A stretch of DNA of 64,000 bases from 55-13 sp037190145. Its GTDB lineage: Bacteria > Armatimonadota > Fimbriimonadia > Fimbriimonadales > Fimbriimonadaceae. Shown piece by piece: positions 25,141-32,652 of this stretch (within the stretch, counting starts at the first letter, position 1; each line of letters opens with the position of its first letter). Position numbers and translations under genes: made by a program. The notes under the pieces are model-generated. The model ran no database searches. It was given only the letters and a program-made list of their open reading frames with translations, and was not told the origin of the DNA. The DNA lies in assembly GCA_037190145.1 (NCBI GenBank), contig JBBCJU010000003.1:1-64000 (forward strand), in the 5' to 3' direction.

Positions 25141-26790
25141 ATGACGCAATCGCCGACGATCGTCCGTGCGCCTCACGGCACCTCCCTCTCTTGCAAAGGC
25201 TGGCATCAGGAAGCCGCGATGCGGATGCTGATGAACAACCTGGACCCCGAGGTGGCCGAGGACCCGGAGAACCTGATTGTCTATGGCGGAACTGGGAAGG
25301 CCGCGCGAAACTGGGATTGCTACCACGCCATTATTCGCTCCCTCCAATCCTTGGAGAACGACGAGACCCTGCTCGTCCAATCCGGCAAACCGGTCGGGAT
25401 CTTCCGCACTCATGAAGAAGCGCCGCGCGTTCTGATCGCGAACTCCAATTTGGTTGGCAAATGGTCCAACTGGGAGCATTTCCGAGAGCTGGAGCGCAAG
25501 GGCCTCATGATGTACGGCCAGATGACCGCCGGATCTTGGATTTACATCGGCTCCCAGGGCATCGTGCAAGGCACCTTCGAGACTTTTGCCGCCTGCGCAG
25601 ACCAACACTTCGGCGGCGATCTGAAAGGCAAGCTAGTGGTCAGCGGCGGAATGGGCGGGATGGGCGGCGCTCAACCTCTTGCCGCAACCTTGAACGGCGC
25701 GAACTTCCTGGGGATAGACGTCGATCCATCGCGAATCGAGAAACGCCTGAAATCCGGCTACTGCGACCAGATTGCGTGGACCTTGGATGAAGCCCTAGCC
25801 ATGTTCGTTGGCGCAGAAGGGCTATCGGTTGGTCTTGTCGGAAACTGCGCCGATGTGCTTCCCGAGATGCTTCGACGAGGGATCATTCCCGACGTCCTCA
25901 CCGACCAAACCTCCGCCCACGATCCTCTCAATGGTTACGTTCCAAACGGAATGACCCTAGAGGAAGCCGCTTCTCTGCGCGAATCCAATTCAGACGAGTA
26001 CGTTCGAAGATCAAAGGAAGCAATGGCGGTACATGTTCATGCCATGCTCGATCTAAAGGCCAAAGGCGCGATCACATTTGACTACGGCAACAACATCCGC
26101 GCTTTCGCCCAAGAAGCAGGCTGCGAGCGTGCGTTTGACATCAAAGGTTTTGTTCCCGAATACATCCGCCCCCTCTTCTGCGAAGGCAAAGGCCCCTTCC
26201 GTTGGGCTGCTCTTTCAGGTGATCCAGAGGATATCTACAGAACGGACCGCCTCGCTCTCGAACTGTTCCCGGAGAATAAAACTCTCAGACGCTGGATGGA
26301 GAACGCCGCGCCCAAGATTCAGTTCCAGGGACTGCCCGCCCGAATCTGTTGGCTAGGCTATGGAGATCGCGCCAAGATGGGCCTGGCAATCAATGAGCTT
26401 GTCCGAACCGGTGAGATCAAAGCCCCGATCGTCATCGGTCGAGACCACCTAGACTGCGGCTCCGTCGCCTCCCCAAATCGGGAAACCGAGTCCATGAAGG
26501 ATGGCACCGATGCCGTCGCCGACTGGGCACTGCTCAATGCCATGGTAAATACCGCCGCTGGTGCATCCTGGGTTTCCCTTCATAACGGCGGAGGTGTAGG
26601 CATCGGCTATTCTCAGCACGCAGGAATGGTGGTCGTAGCCGATGGCACCGATTCAGCGGCGAGAAGGCTCGAAAGAGTTCTCACATCTGATCCTGGCATG
26701 GGAGTGATTCGTCATGTGGACGCAGGTTATGATGAAGCTATTGCATTTGCCACGGATCATGAAATCAAAGTACCATTGCCGCGTGGCTAG
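25141..26790 (+). CDS. hutU: Urocanate hydratase
   Basis: HutU adds water to urocanate to give imidazolonepropionate, using NAD+ as an electrophile. The sequence has YGGTGKAARNWD near the start, the MTAGSWIYIGSQGIVQGT stretch, the NAD-binding glycine-rich run SGGMGGMGGAQPLA, TDQTSAHDPLNGY, and the late GRDHLDCGSVASP and HNGGGVGIGYSQHAGMV segments. The ATG at 25141 is the correct start by family length; the open frame extends upstream into the repeat array only because the repeats are stop-poor. Codon use is G+C-rich, like the end of hutH. A lipoprotein gene starts inside its 3' end. Confidence 0.97.
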   Translation: MTQSPTIVRAPHGTSLSCKGWHQEAAMRMLMNNLDPEVAEDPENLIVYGGTGKAARNWDCYHAIIRSLQSLENDETLLVQSGKPVGIFRTHEEAPRVLIANSNLVGKWSNWEHFRELERKGLMMYGQMTAGSWIYIGSQGIVQGTFETFAACADQHFGGDLKGKLVVSGGMGGMGGAQPLAATLNGANFLGIDVDPSRIEKRLKSGYCDQIAWTLDEALAMFVGAEGLSVGLVGNCADVLPEMLRRGIIPDVLTDQTSAHDPLNGYVPNGMTLEEAASLRESNSDEYVRRSKEAMAVHVHAMLDLKAKGAITFDYGNNIRAFAQEAGCERAFDIKGFVPEYIRPLFCEGKGPFRWAALSGDPEDIYRTDRLALELFPENKTLRRWMENAAPKIQFQGLPARICWLGYGDRAKMGLAINELVRTGEIKAPIVIGRDHLDCGSVASPNRETESMKDGTDAVADWALLNAMVNTAAGASWVSLHNGGGVGIGYSQHAGMVVVADGTDSAARRLERVLTSDPGMGVIRHVDAGYDEAIAFATDHEIKVPLPRG

Positions 26791-27232
26791 ATCTTTGTTC
26801 CTTGCACTGCTTACCGCCTTGCTTATTGGGTGTAACGCCAGTCCATCGTTTGTGGGCGTATGGACTTGTGAATCGGCAGTCATGACGCTGGATACCAAAA
26901 CGGTTACTGAACATAAGGCGGATGGCACGTTCAAGTCGGTAACCACAACCCAAAAGAGCCCCGATGGAGCATATTTAACCGCCACGGATACCGGAACTTG
27001 GAAACTGGATGGCAATAAATTGACTCAGCTCTATACGGATATAGATTGGAAATTTTCCGGTGGAAAACCAGAAGTTATGAAACGGGCGAGCCAACGGTTT
27101 AAGGAAGTAAAACCAACAGTCATTGCCGAATCCAATCGCGCCGGTACCGGCACTATCAGTTGGAAAGGGAACGACGACTTTGAGTACGTTGACAAGGCAG
27201 GCAAGAAATACATCTACCGCCGACAAAAATGA
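26759..27232 (+). CDS. Lipoprotein with lipocalin-like small beta domain
   Basis: A protein of about 157 residues starting inside the 3' end of hutU (32-bp overlap). The signal peptide (ARSLFLALLTALLIGC) ends in a good lipobox, LIGC. The mature part begins FVGVWTCESAVMTLD and continues with short strands (GTFKSVTTTQ, GTGTWKLDGNKL-like TGTWKLDGNKLTQ, WKFSGG), the pattern of small 'GxW ... TGTW' lipocalin-like stress proteins. Function unknown. The stop overlaps the start of the next gene by 4 bp, which suggests joint translation with the paralogue pair downstream. In-frame ATGs further upstream in hutU (26714) are unlikely. Confidence 0.65.
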   Translation: MKSKYHCRVARSLFLALLTALLIGCNASPSFVGVWTCESAVMTLDTKTVTEHKADGTFKSVTTTQKSPDGAYLTATDTGTWKLDGNKLTQLYTDIDWKFSGGKPEVMKRASQRFKEVKPTVIAESNRAGTGTISWKGNDDFEYVDKAGKKYIYRRQK

Positions 27233-27723
27233 ACATTAATTTCGAATCCTTCAAAAGTTGGAAAGGCGATCTCTTTAGAGGGTGTAGTCCCGTATTGGTA
27301 GATGTCAAAGCTCAAGAAGCCGTGATGGGGGTTGATAGAGAGAACCAATGTATCCAAACTCTAAGCGGGAGTTACTATTCAAAGATCATCTCGATCTCAG
27401 ACGGTTGGAAGAACGCTCCTCACATCATCTATCAGCTTATGTCTAGGAATCAGACTTTTACAAGCGTCGATTGGATGATTCAACTCATTGACTCTACTGG
27501 AAACCTATTGCTAGATCACTTTGCTCCACGAGCACCATTACTGGTCCATCGTCCTAATGGCGCCAAAAGTCAGTATTGCGATGAGCAAGGCACTGCACTT
27601 GTCACTATGACCGATGCTTGGCGTGATGACGACCTCAAGAGAGGAGTGATTAGCCAGTTCGAGATAAACGAACCCGATCACCCTCTTTCCTACCCCGCGC
27701 TTTGGAGTTTCTTCGGTGTATGA
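27229..27723 (+). CDS. Unknown protein, first of a tandem paralogue pair
   Basis: A 164-residue protein of no family I recognise. It shares a clear alignment with the next gene: NFESFKSWKGD / FESFKGWKGD at the N-terminus, FRGCSPVLVD, QEA-MG, TYY/SYYS, HFAPR-PLL, CDE-GT-LVTM, WRD-D-KR and QFEINEP-HPLS at the C-terminus. No signal peptide or membrane helix is visible, so it should be cytosolic. It starts with an ATGA overlap with the preceding lipoprotein. The WRDDDLKRGVISQFEINEPDHPLS region is the best conserved block and may hold the active or binding surface. Confidence 0.7.
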   Translation: MNINFESFKSWKGDLFRGCSPVLVDVKAQEAVMGVDRENQCIQTLSGSYYSKIISISDGWKNAPHIIYQLMSRNQTFTSVDWMIQLIDSTGNLLLDHFAPRAPLLVHRPNGAKSQYCDEQGTALVTMTDAWRDDDLKRGVISQFEINEPDHPLSYPALWSFFGV

Positions 27724-27773
27724 CGCTAAAAGATTGTCAGCGACTTCTCCAATGTATTCCGACTAGAGAAGCA

Positions 27774-28292
27774 ATGAGTATTCAGTTCGAATCATTCAAA
27801 GGATGGAAAGGAGACTCTTTTCGTGGATGCAGCCCTGTATTGGTAGACATCCAATCCCAGGAAGCAATGATGGGAATTCACCTAGAGAGTCAAGCCATTC
27901 GAACGCTGGAGGCCACATACTACTCAAGTCTTGTGGTTATCTCAAACAGCCATGAAGGCCCACCCTATGTTGCCTATCGCCCTTTCTCAACAGACCAAAG
28001 TCTTGGAACAATCGAATGGGCGACCTTAGTTGCAGATCACAACGGCCCGACATTTTTTGCGCACTTTGCGCCTCGCTGTCCCTTACTGATCCCAAAGCGC
28101 TCTGGCACACGGTTACAAATCTGCGATGAAAATGGAACGCCTTTGGTCACAATGTTTGGTGTGTGGCGAGATTCCGACATCAAGCGACATGTGTTGAAGC
28201 AGTTTGAGATCAATGAACCCAATCATCCGCTTAGCACGTTTGCACTCATAAGCCTTCTCCATGCTTCAAGTGACTCCCGGATGCTCACATAA
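27774..28292 (+). CDS. Unknown protein, second of a tandem paralogue pair
   Basis: A protein of about 172 residues, paralogous to the gene just upstream: the same FESFKGWKGD start, FRGCSPVLVD, HFAPRCPLL, ICDENGTPLVTM and QFEINEPNHPLS blocks. The ATG at 27774 lines up with the start of the paralogue; a frame running up from 27702 is a shadow of the preceding gene's end. The pair arose by local duplication and has since diverged at roughly half the positions. Family and function unknown. Confidence 0.72.
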   Translation: MSIQFESFKGWKGDSFRGCSPVLVDIQSQEAMMGIHLESQAIRTLEATYYSSLVVISNSHEGPPYVAYRPFSTDQSLGTIEWATLVADHNGPTFFAHFAPRCPLLIPKRSGTRLQICDENGTPLVTMFGVWRDSDIKRHVLKQFEINEPNHPLSTFALISLLHASSDSRMLT

Positions 28293-28327
28293 CTAACTAT
28301 GCTAAAGATACAAAAGGGGTTTACACT

Positions 28328-29599
28328 CTGACTAAACGAGATTTCCGACGCTACCTTGCCTATGGCAGCGGTAAGGCAACACTAGAGGTTTTTCAAAACG
28401 GCGATGCTGGGAGAGAAGCTGACATTCTCAATGCTTGCTGCAAAAGCACCCTCTTTGATCGGATGTTCGACGAAGAAAAGGGATGGTATTTCTCCCAAAT
28501 ACTTCAGGCCACAGAGCGCGAAGATTGGTATCTCCAGCAACTCATTCTTCAGTGGAGACAACTTCGATACAGCAAGGATCGTGCTCAAAGGAATAGCCTT
28601 CTCGGCAATCTGATGAAGCGCGGCAATGGAATTGCTCGACGTGAACTGGATCGCATTTGGAAAGAACAGCTTCAGGAAAACAACATTGGGCCTCTCCACG
28701 ACTTTATTGAATACGGCACCCCAAATGACTATCGAACGGTTCTTCAGCATTGTGAAGCTGCGTGGCAAAATCGAAGGAAACCGCATCCCGACGTTTGGTA
28801 CATCCACCTTAAAGCGGAGGATGGAATCGGTAAGAAACGTGCCGCGAAGATCCGCCAGTCCTTCCTGACTCGAAATCCAAAGTTCGCCAAGATCGCCGAC
28901 TTTCCGGAATGCAAGATTGAGAAACCATACGCACCTCTCAACGAGGACAAGACGGTTGAGGAATGCATCCTCGCTGCGACCTGGGTCCCAGCTAACCTGC
29001 TTGATGCAGATGGGTTAGCCAGGGTGGTTAAACTGATGCAGACCAACCTGCAAACCAACCAGCTACGGTCCGCAATCCGTGTCTTCAATAAGTTCCCTTT
29101 CCCAGGAGATATCCAGATTCTTCTCAACTTCCTTGACCACGAGAATGAGCAAATCGTCTTCACAACCCTCAACGCACTTCAAGAAACGAAAAGTGCCCTC
29201 ATTCGAGAAGCTCTGTTTAGTCGAACGTTTGAGCCAAGTGTCCGATGCACAATTGTGTCTGCCCTAAGTAGCAGTTTCGAGCCAGGAGATGAGAGGTGGG
29301 TCAAGGATCAGCTCGACTCGATCGATGACACATGGGATCAGCACATAGCTCGCATGAGCATGTTTGATGTCGTCAGAAAGAACCCCAAAGGTGACTGGAT
29401 CAATCTTCTACAAGAAGCCTACGAGTTCTCAGCTTGCCAAATTTGCCGATCCAGCTTCGCCGAGCATCTCCACAAACGTCGTGCTCTTCCCCGTCTTGAG
29501 CTTGAAGCCCTTCAACACGATGCCTTCGAATCTACACGAACCTGGGCGACAAAGGAGCTTCACAAGCTCGACCGGAAAGCAGGCAAGGCAACCGCTTGA
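28328..29599 (+). CDS. HEAT-like helical protein with uncertain start
   Basis: A helical protein, 378 residues from the first ATG at 28463. The frame is plainly coding further upstream: from 28328 it reads LTKRDFRRYLAYGSGKATLEV and on without a break, adding 45 residues. There is no in-frame ATG or GTG there. Either a CTG at 28328 is used (GGGG lies 8 nt before it), or the true start is the ATG at 28299 and one base is missing in the AAAAGGGG run. The middle has two HEAT-like repeats (DIQILLNFLDHENEQIVFTTL and CTIVSALSSSF regions, near residues 200-270 from 28463). Function unknown. It lies 35 bp after the paralogue pair. Confidence 0.65.
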   Translation: MTKRDFRRYLAYGSGKATLEVFQNGDAGREADILNACCKSTLFDRMFDEEKGWYFSQILQATEREDWYLQQLILQWRQLRYSKDRAQRNSLLGNLMKRGNGIARRELDRIWKEQLQENNIGPLHDFIEYGTPNDYRTVLQHCEAAWQNRRKPHPDVWYIHLKAEDGIGKKRAAKIRQSFLTRNPKFAKIADFPECKIEKPYAPLNEDKTVEECILAATWVPANLLDADGLARVVKLMQTNLQTNQLRSAIRVFNKFPFPGDIQILLNFLDHENEQIVFTTLNALQETKSALIREALFSRTFEPSVRCTIVSALSSSFEPGDERWVKDQLDSIDDTWDQHIARMSMFDVVRKNPKGDWINLLQEAYEFSACQICRSSFAEHLHKRRALPRLELEALQHDAFESTRTWATKELHKLDRKAGKATA

Positions 29600-29720
29600 G
29601 GTGATTTGTGCCTTGTGTGCAAATCGCTCAAGAGCCTTCCCATTCGCCCGCAGTTGTAGATGATGGTGTCGTTGCGATGCAACTGCGTGCGACATTGCTA
29701 TAGCTAAAGACAAGAAAGTG

Positions 29721-31121
29721 TTAGCGCCATAAAACCAAGACGGATTCGATAATGTGCCGTGCCGGATTGCCTTCAACGGGCGACTTGTTTTCGTAAGGTT
29801 GGATTTCGTACTCGAACACAGATTTGACCTTCAACTGCTTGGTAACGTCTACCACCCAAGGGTCCAAGACAGAGCCCGGTGCCCAACCTGCCCGATCATA
29901 CTTCCAAGTTCCTCCCTGAGGGCGGCAAGGGTTGAGGTAGTTGTCTTCTTTCCACAGATCACTCTGAAAAGGTGTGCCGTTCACGCTGAGTTTTCGCCAA
30001 AGCTTGATGAACTCAGCGGCATTGCCGGTATTTGGGTTCATGCCATGACCACTAACTGTGGTGTAGATTTGCGCCCGCTTAAAGCTTGGAACATCCAGAC
30101 TTTGGGAAGCAGGCAGGGGCTTCTTCGTGCCGATCTCATAGGTGTTCTGCCAAAGCGGAATCACCGCCACCGGCTTGGGCGCTAGACGACCCTCGAAATA
30201 CTCCAGATCAAACGTTACCGCCCATCCTTCGCCCCAGGTCTCACAATCCCAGCTAAGTTCCTTCTTGCCTTGAAGAAGCGGCAATAGATGAGTCAAGTCT
30301 AGTTGCCAAGTCCATCCTTTTCGATAGGGTGTCATACAGCGCAAAACTTCAAATCGTTTGCCATTTTGATCCTTCAAAGAAAGAGATGCAGACCTATCCC
30401 AAGGGTCAATTCCTTTGGGTGTGGGGCCAAGTTTCAATGTTCCGACTAAGCGACCAACCCGGTCTACCTTTTCGGGAAGTTGTACAGATTTGGTAAATCT
30501 ATGACGATTAACATCATTGATCTCTGCATCAAAAACTCTCACTTTTTGCGATGCCTCTTCCTTTTTGCCTCGGCCATAAGAAAGCTTGACATCGCCCTGG
30601 GCTCCCACCAAGTTCCAAGAAGACTTTAACGGACGCATTTTTGGCACTAAAAAACGATCATAAATCGCTGTCTTGCCAACCCAAACAGAAACCAGGCTTC
30701 CCCCAATCGTCCACTCCACCTTGATCCGTGTTTCCTGAGCCTTGTCACTCCGAATCTCCACCGGGGACAACCGATTGGCAATCTCCGTACCATTCCAGTG
30801 AAGCGACACTTCCCTCTCGGGTCGTCCATAAATGTTTCCATTGGCGTTAAAAGGGTCACGCTCACGAGGATTATGAAGATCAAATCCAACCCCAAACCCA
30901 CCAGAAACATTCGGTTCAGCTACGTCCCCCATAGCAGGAACGACGTCGGCACAAAGGAGTGAGAATCCCTTAGATTCCGGCGACAGAAGGTATTGGGCAC
31001 GGACCTCAGAACGATCCACCAGAGGGGTGGTCTGAAGGACAGTGGCAGCAAGGATGGTGAAAACCATTCCTAAGAGACTACTCGTTTTGCCGGAAAAAGA
31101 AGCAGGAACACCACCAAGCAT
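29721..31121 (-). CDS. PNGase F-like secreted protein
   Basis: A 466-residue exported protein with an N-terminal hydrophobic signal. The C-terminal half carries the peptide-N-glycosidase F layout: SGHGMNPNTGNAAEF, then a W-rich linker, then NPCRPQGGTWKYDRAGWAPGS (short pieces near residues 355-430). In PNGase F these positions read GHG...NCAEF...NP...GTW..DRAGWCPG and form the C-terminal jelly-roll domain. Here two of the cysteines are Ala (NAAEF, GWAPG), so the disulfides of the enzyme are missing. If active it would remove N-glycans from glycoproteins, or act on a related glycoconjugate. It may instead have lost that activity. Single gene on this strand. Confidence 0.72.
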   Translation of the reverse strand: MLGGVPASFSGKTSSLLGMVFTILAATVLQTTPLVDRSEVRAQYLLSPESKGFSLLCADVVPAMGDVAEPNVSGGFGVGFDLHNPRERDPFNANGNIYGRPEREVSLHWNGTEIANRLSPVEIRSDKAQETRIKVEWTIGGSLVSVWVGKTAIYDRFLVPKMRPLKSSWNLVGAQGDVKLSYGRGKKEEASQKVRVFDAEINDVNRHRFTKSVQLPEKVDRVGRLVGTLKLGPTPKGIDPWDRSASLSLKDQNGKRFEVLRCMTPYRKGWTWQLDLTHLLPLLQGKKELSWDCETWGEGWAVTFDLEYFEGRLAPKPVAVIPLWQNTYEIGTKKPLPASQSLDVPSFKRAQIYTTVSGHGMNPNTGNAAEFIKLWRKLSVNGTPFQSDLWKEDNYLNPCRPQGGTWKYDRAGWAPGSVLDPWVVDVTKQLKVKSVFEYEIQPYENKSPVEGNPARHIIESVLVLWR

Positions 31122-31154
31122 GATGATTGATGTTTGATGCGTAATAATTATTGT

Positions 31155-31382
31155 ATGAGGACAACCGTTAACTTAGATCCAAGTGCATTGTCTATTCTAA
31201 AATCGCTAGCGATCAGAGAGCAAAGAACGCTGGGAGAGGTTCTGAACCGACTTATTTTTAAAGAGGTTGAGCTAAGCCACATCGAGACAAAGAATGGGTT
31301 CCCAGTTCTTCCGAATCGAGTTCCTGGAGCTGTTTTGACGACTGAAGATGTTCTGAACATCATGGAGCAAGAAGGAATCTAG
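31155..31382 (+). CDS. Ribbon-helix-helix-type antitoxin
   Basis: A 75-residue protein with the opening RTTVNLDPSALSILKSLAIREQRTLGEVLNRLI in pieces: a beta strand, then two helices, the form of RHH antitoxins. The C-terminal part (NGFPVLPNRVPGAVLTTEDVLNIME) is the typical toxin-wrapping tail. A PIN-domain toxin gene starts 4 bp after its stop, as in VapBC modules. It should bind both the toxin and its own promoter. An upstream in-frame ATG at 31134 is unlikely to be the start. Confidence 0.85.
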   Translation: MRTTVNLDPSALSILKSLAIREQRTLGEVLNRLIFKEVELSHIETKNGFPVLPNRVPGAVLTTEDVLNIMEQEGI

Positions 31383-31386
31383 CCTT

Positions 31387-31806
31387 ATGTTCCTACTCGA
31401 TGTAAACGTGCTGGTTGCACTAATGGATTCCGGTCACATCCACCATGACGTATGCCAGAACTGGTACTCCAATCACGGGGTTAAGGGCTGGGCCACCTGT
31501 CCAATAACCGAAAATGGATTCCTAAGAGTATTGGCTTCGCCAGCAATAAAAACGGGCCCCGTTCCTCCTGCTCAAGCAGCCATGTTTCTAAAACAGGCCG
31601 TCTCCCAAGGTAATCACACCTTAATTCCTGACTCCCTGAGCATTCTTGAGAGCTTGGATCTGTTTAAAAACATCCAAGGACATCGGCAGATCACCGATCT
31701 TTACCTACTGACCCTTTGCCGAGCAAATAACTTAAGGCTTGCAACCTTGGATCGTAGACTTGCAAGCCTTATCCCTTCAAACCTCGATTTAGTAGAGTTT
31801 ATATAG
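31387..31806 (+). CDS. PIN-domain toxin (VapC type)
   Basis: A 139-residue PIN nuclease. The acidic active site is visible: Asp5 in FLLDVNVLVAL, Glu42 in ITENGFLRVL, Asp104 in HRQITDLYLL, and Asp122 in LATLDRRLA. VapC toxins cut specific RNAs, often tRNA or rRNA, and halt translation. The IT-DLYLLTLCRANNLRLATLDRRL ending is typical of the TA-system PIN group. It is paired with the RHH antitoxin immediately upstream. Confidence 0.9.
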   Translation: MFLLDVNVLVALMDSGHIHHDVCQNWYSNHGVKGWATCPITENGFLRVLASPAIKTGPVPPAQAAMFLKQAVSQGNHTLIPDSLSILESLDLFKNIQGHRQITDLYLLTLCRANNLRLATLDRRLASLIPSNLDLVEFI

Positions 31807-31832
31807 CAGCTACGCTTGCTAACTACTCAATA

Positions 31833-32615
31833 TTAGGCAACTTGAAGATCTCTGATTTGTCCCAGCCGTTCATCCCTTGTTGGGTAACTGCTCAACTTAG
31901 AATCGACTGGATTCTCTTCAGCCGTTAGCTTATCTAGGGCAGCATATGCAGCTTCAAAGTCACCACAAAGTTCAGCACCAATAAGATCGCACTCTAGTTC
32001 TATAGCCTTGCCCGACAAAGGAGCCCGGTGTGCTAACCAAACAGTGAATACAACAAGAGCCGAAAATAAAGCTACTAACGCCAAAACACGGGTTTGCCAT
32101 AAAAAATCCACTCTTGCCACTGTCAGGACTGGCAGTATAGCTACGAAACAAAGAATCAAAATAGGATGCTTCAAGACTCTCTTTCGATGCCGGATTCTTC
32201 GTAGATGTCCCAATTCATGGCCTAGTAAGAAGTCAATCTCTACATCTCTCAGTCTACTAATCGCTTTCTCAGTTACAAAAATCGTATCGTGCTTTACCCA
32301 CGCATTTATCTGGCTGGTTCCAGTGCGACCGACTAGACGCCTAACCGGTACCGGAGAAATCCCCATCCGAGCGGCCAGATTCTTCACTTTCTCGGTTAAG
32401 TCCTCGTCAATGGGAGTTAGCTCCGGATCGTACATCTCCATTATTGGAAAAATGAATGGATTAAAGATAAGGGATAAGGGAACTACCAGAGACAGTGGCG
32501 GATTAGAAACCTTGAGACCCAATATATTCCCTACGAAAATGGCAAGTAAATCGACAAACAACCAGATAGCAACGAAAGGCCAAATCGTTATCACCAATCG
32601 CAAATATCCTATCAC
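31833..32615 (-). CDS. M48 family membrane metallopeptidase
   Basis: A 260-residue HtpX/M48-like zinc protease. It has two N-terminal membrane helices (about residues 6-30 and 40-60), the HELGH zinc site at 133-137, a further pair of membrane helices (about 150-205), and the third-ligand segment IELECDLIGAEL near 215-226, where the family has E-x2-A-D. Family members cut misfolded membrane proteins. The IELECD version has Cys in place of the usual Ala. It converges with the PIN toxin gene. Substrate unknown. Confidence 0.88.
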   Translation of the reverse strand: MIGYLRLVITIWPFVAIWLFVDLLAIFVGNILGLKVSNPPLSLVVPLSLIFNPFIFPIMEMYDPELTPIDEDLTEKVKNLAARMGISPVPVRRLVGRTGTSQINAWVKHDTIFVTEKAISRLRDVEIDFLLGHELGHLRRIRHRKRVLKHPILILCFVAILPVLTVARVDFLWQTRVLALVALFSALVVFTVWLAHRAPLSGKAIELECDLIGAELCGDFEAAYAALDKLTAEENPVDSKLSSYPTRDERLGQIRDLQVA

Positions 32616-32652
32616 TGCGCGATGAGTATACGGTCAAAGATGCTCTGTCCTG

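Noticed and set aside
28299..28335. A programmed +1 frameshift like prfB (AGGGG then CTC-TGA-C)
   Set aside because: The downstream coding frame is -1 relative to the ATG, so a prfB-type +1 shift leads to TAA and not to the protein. A lost base or CTG start fits better.
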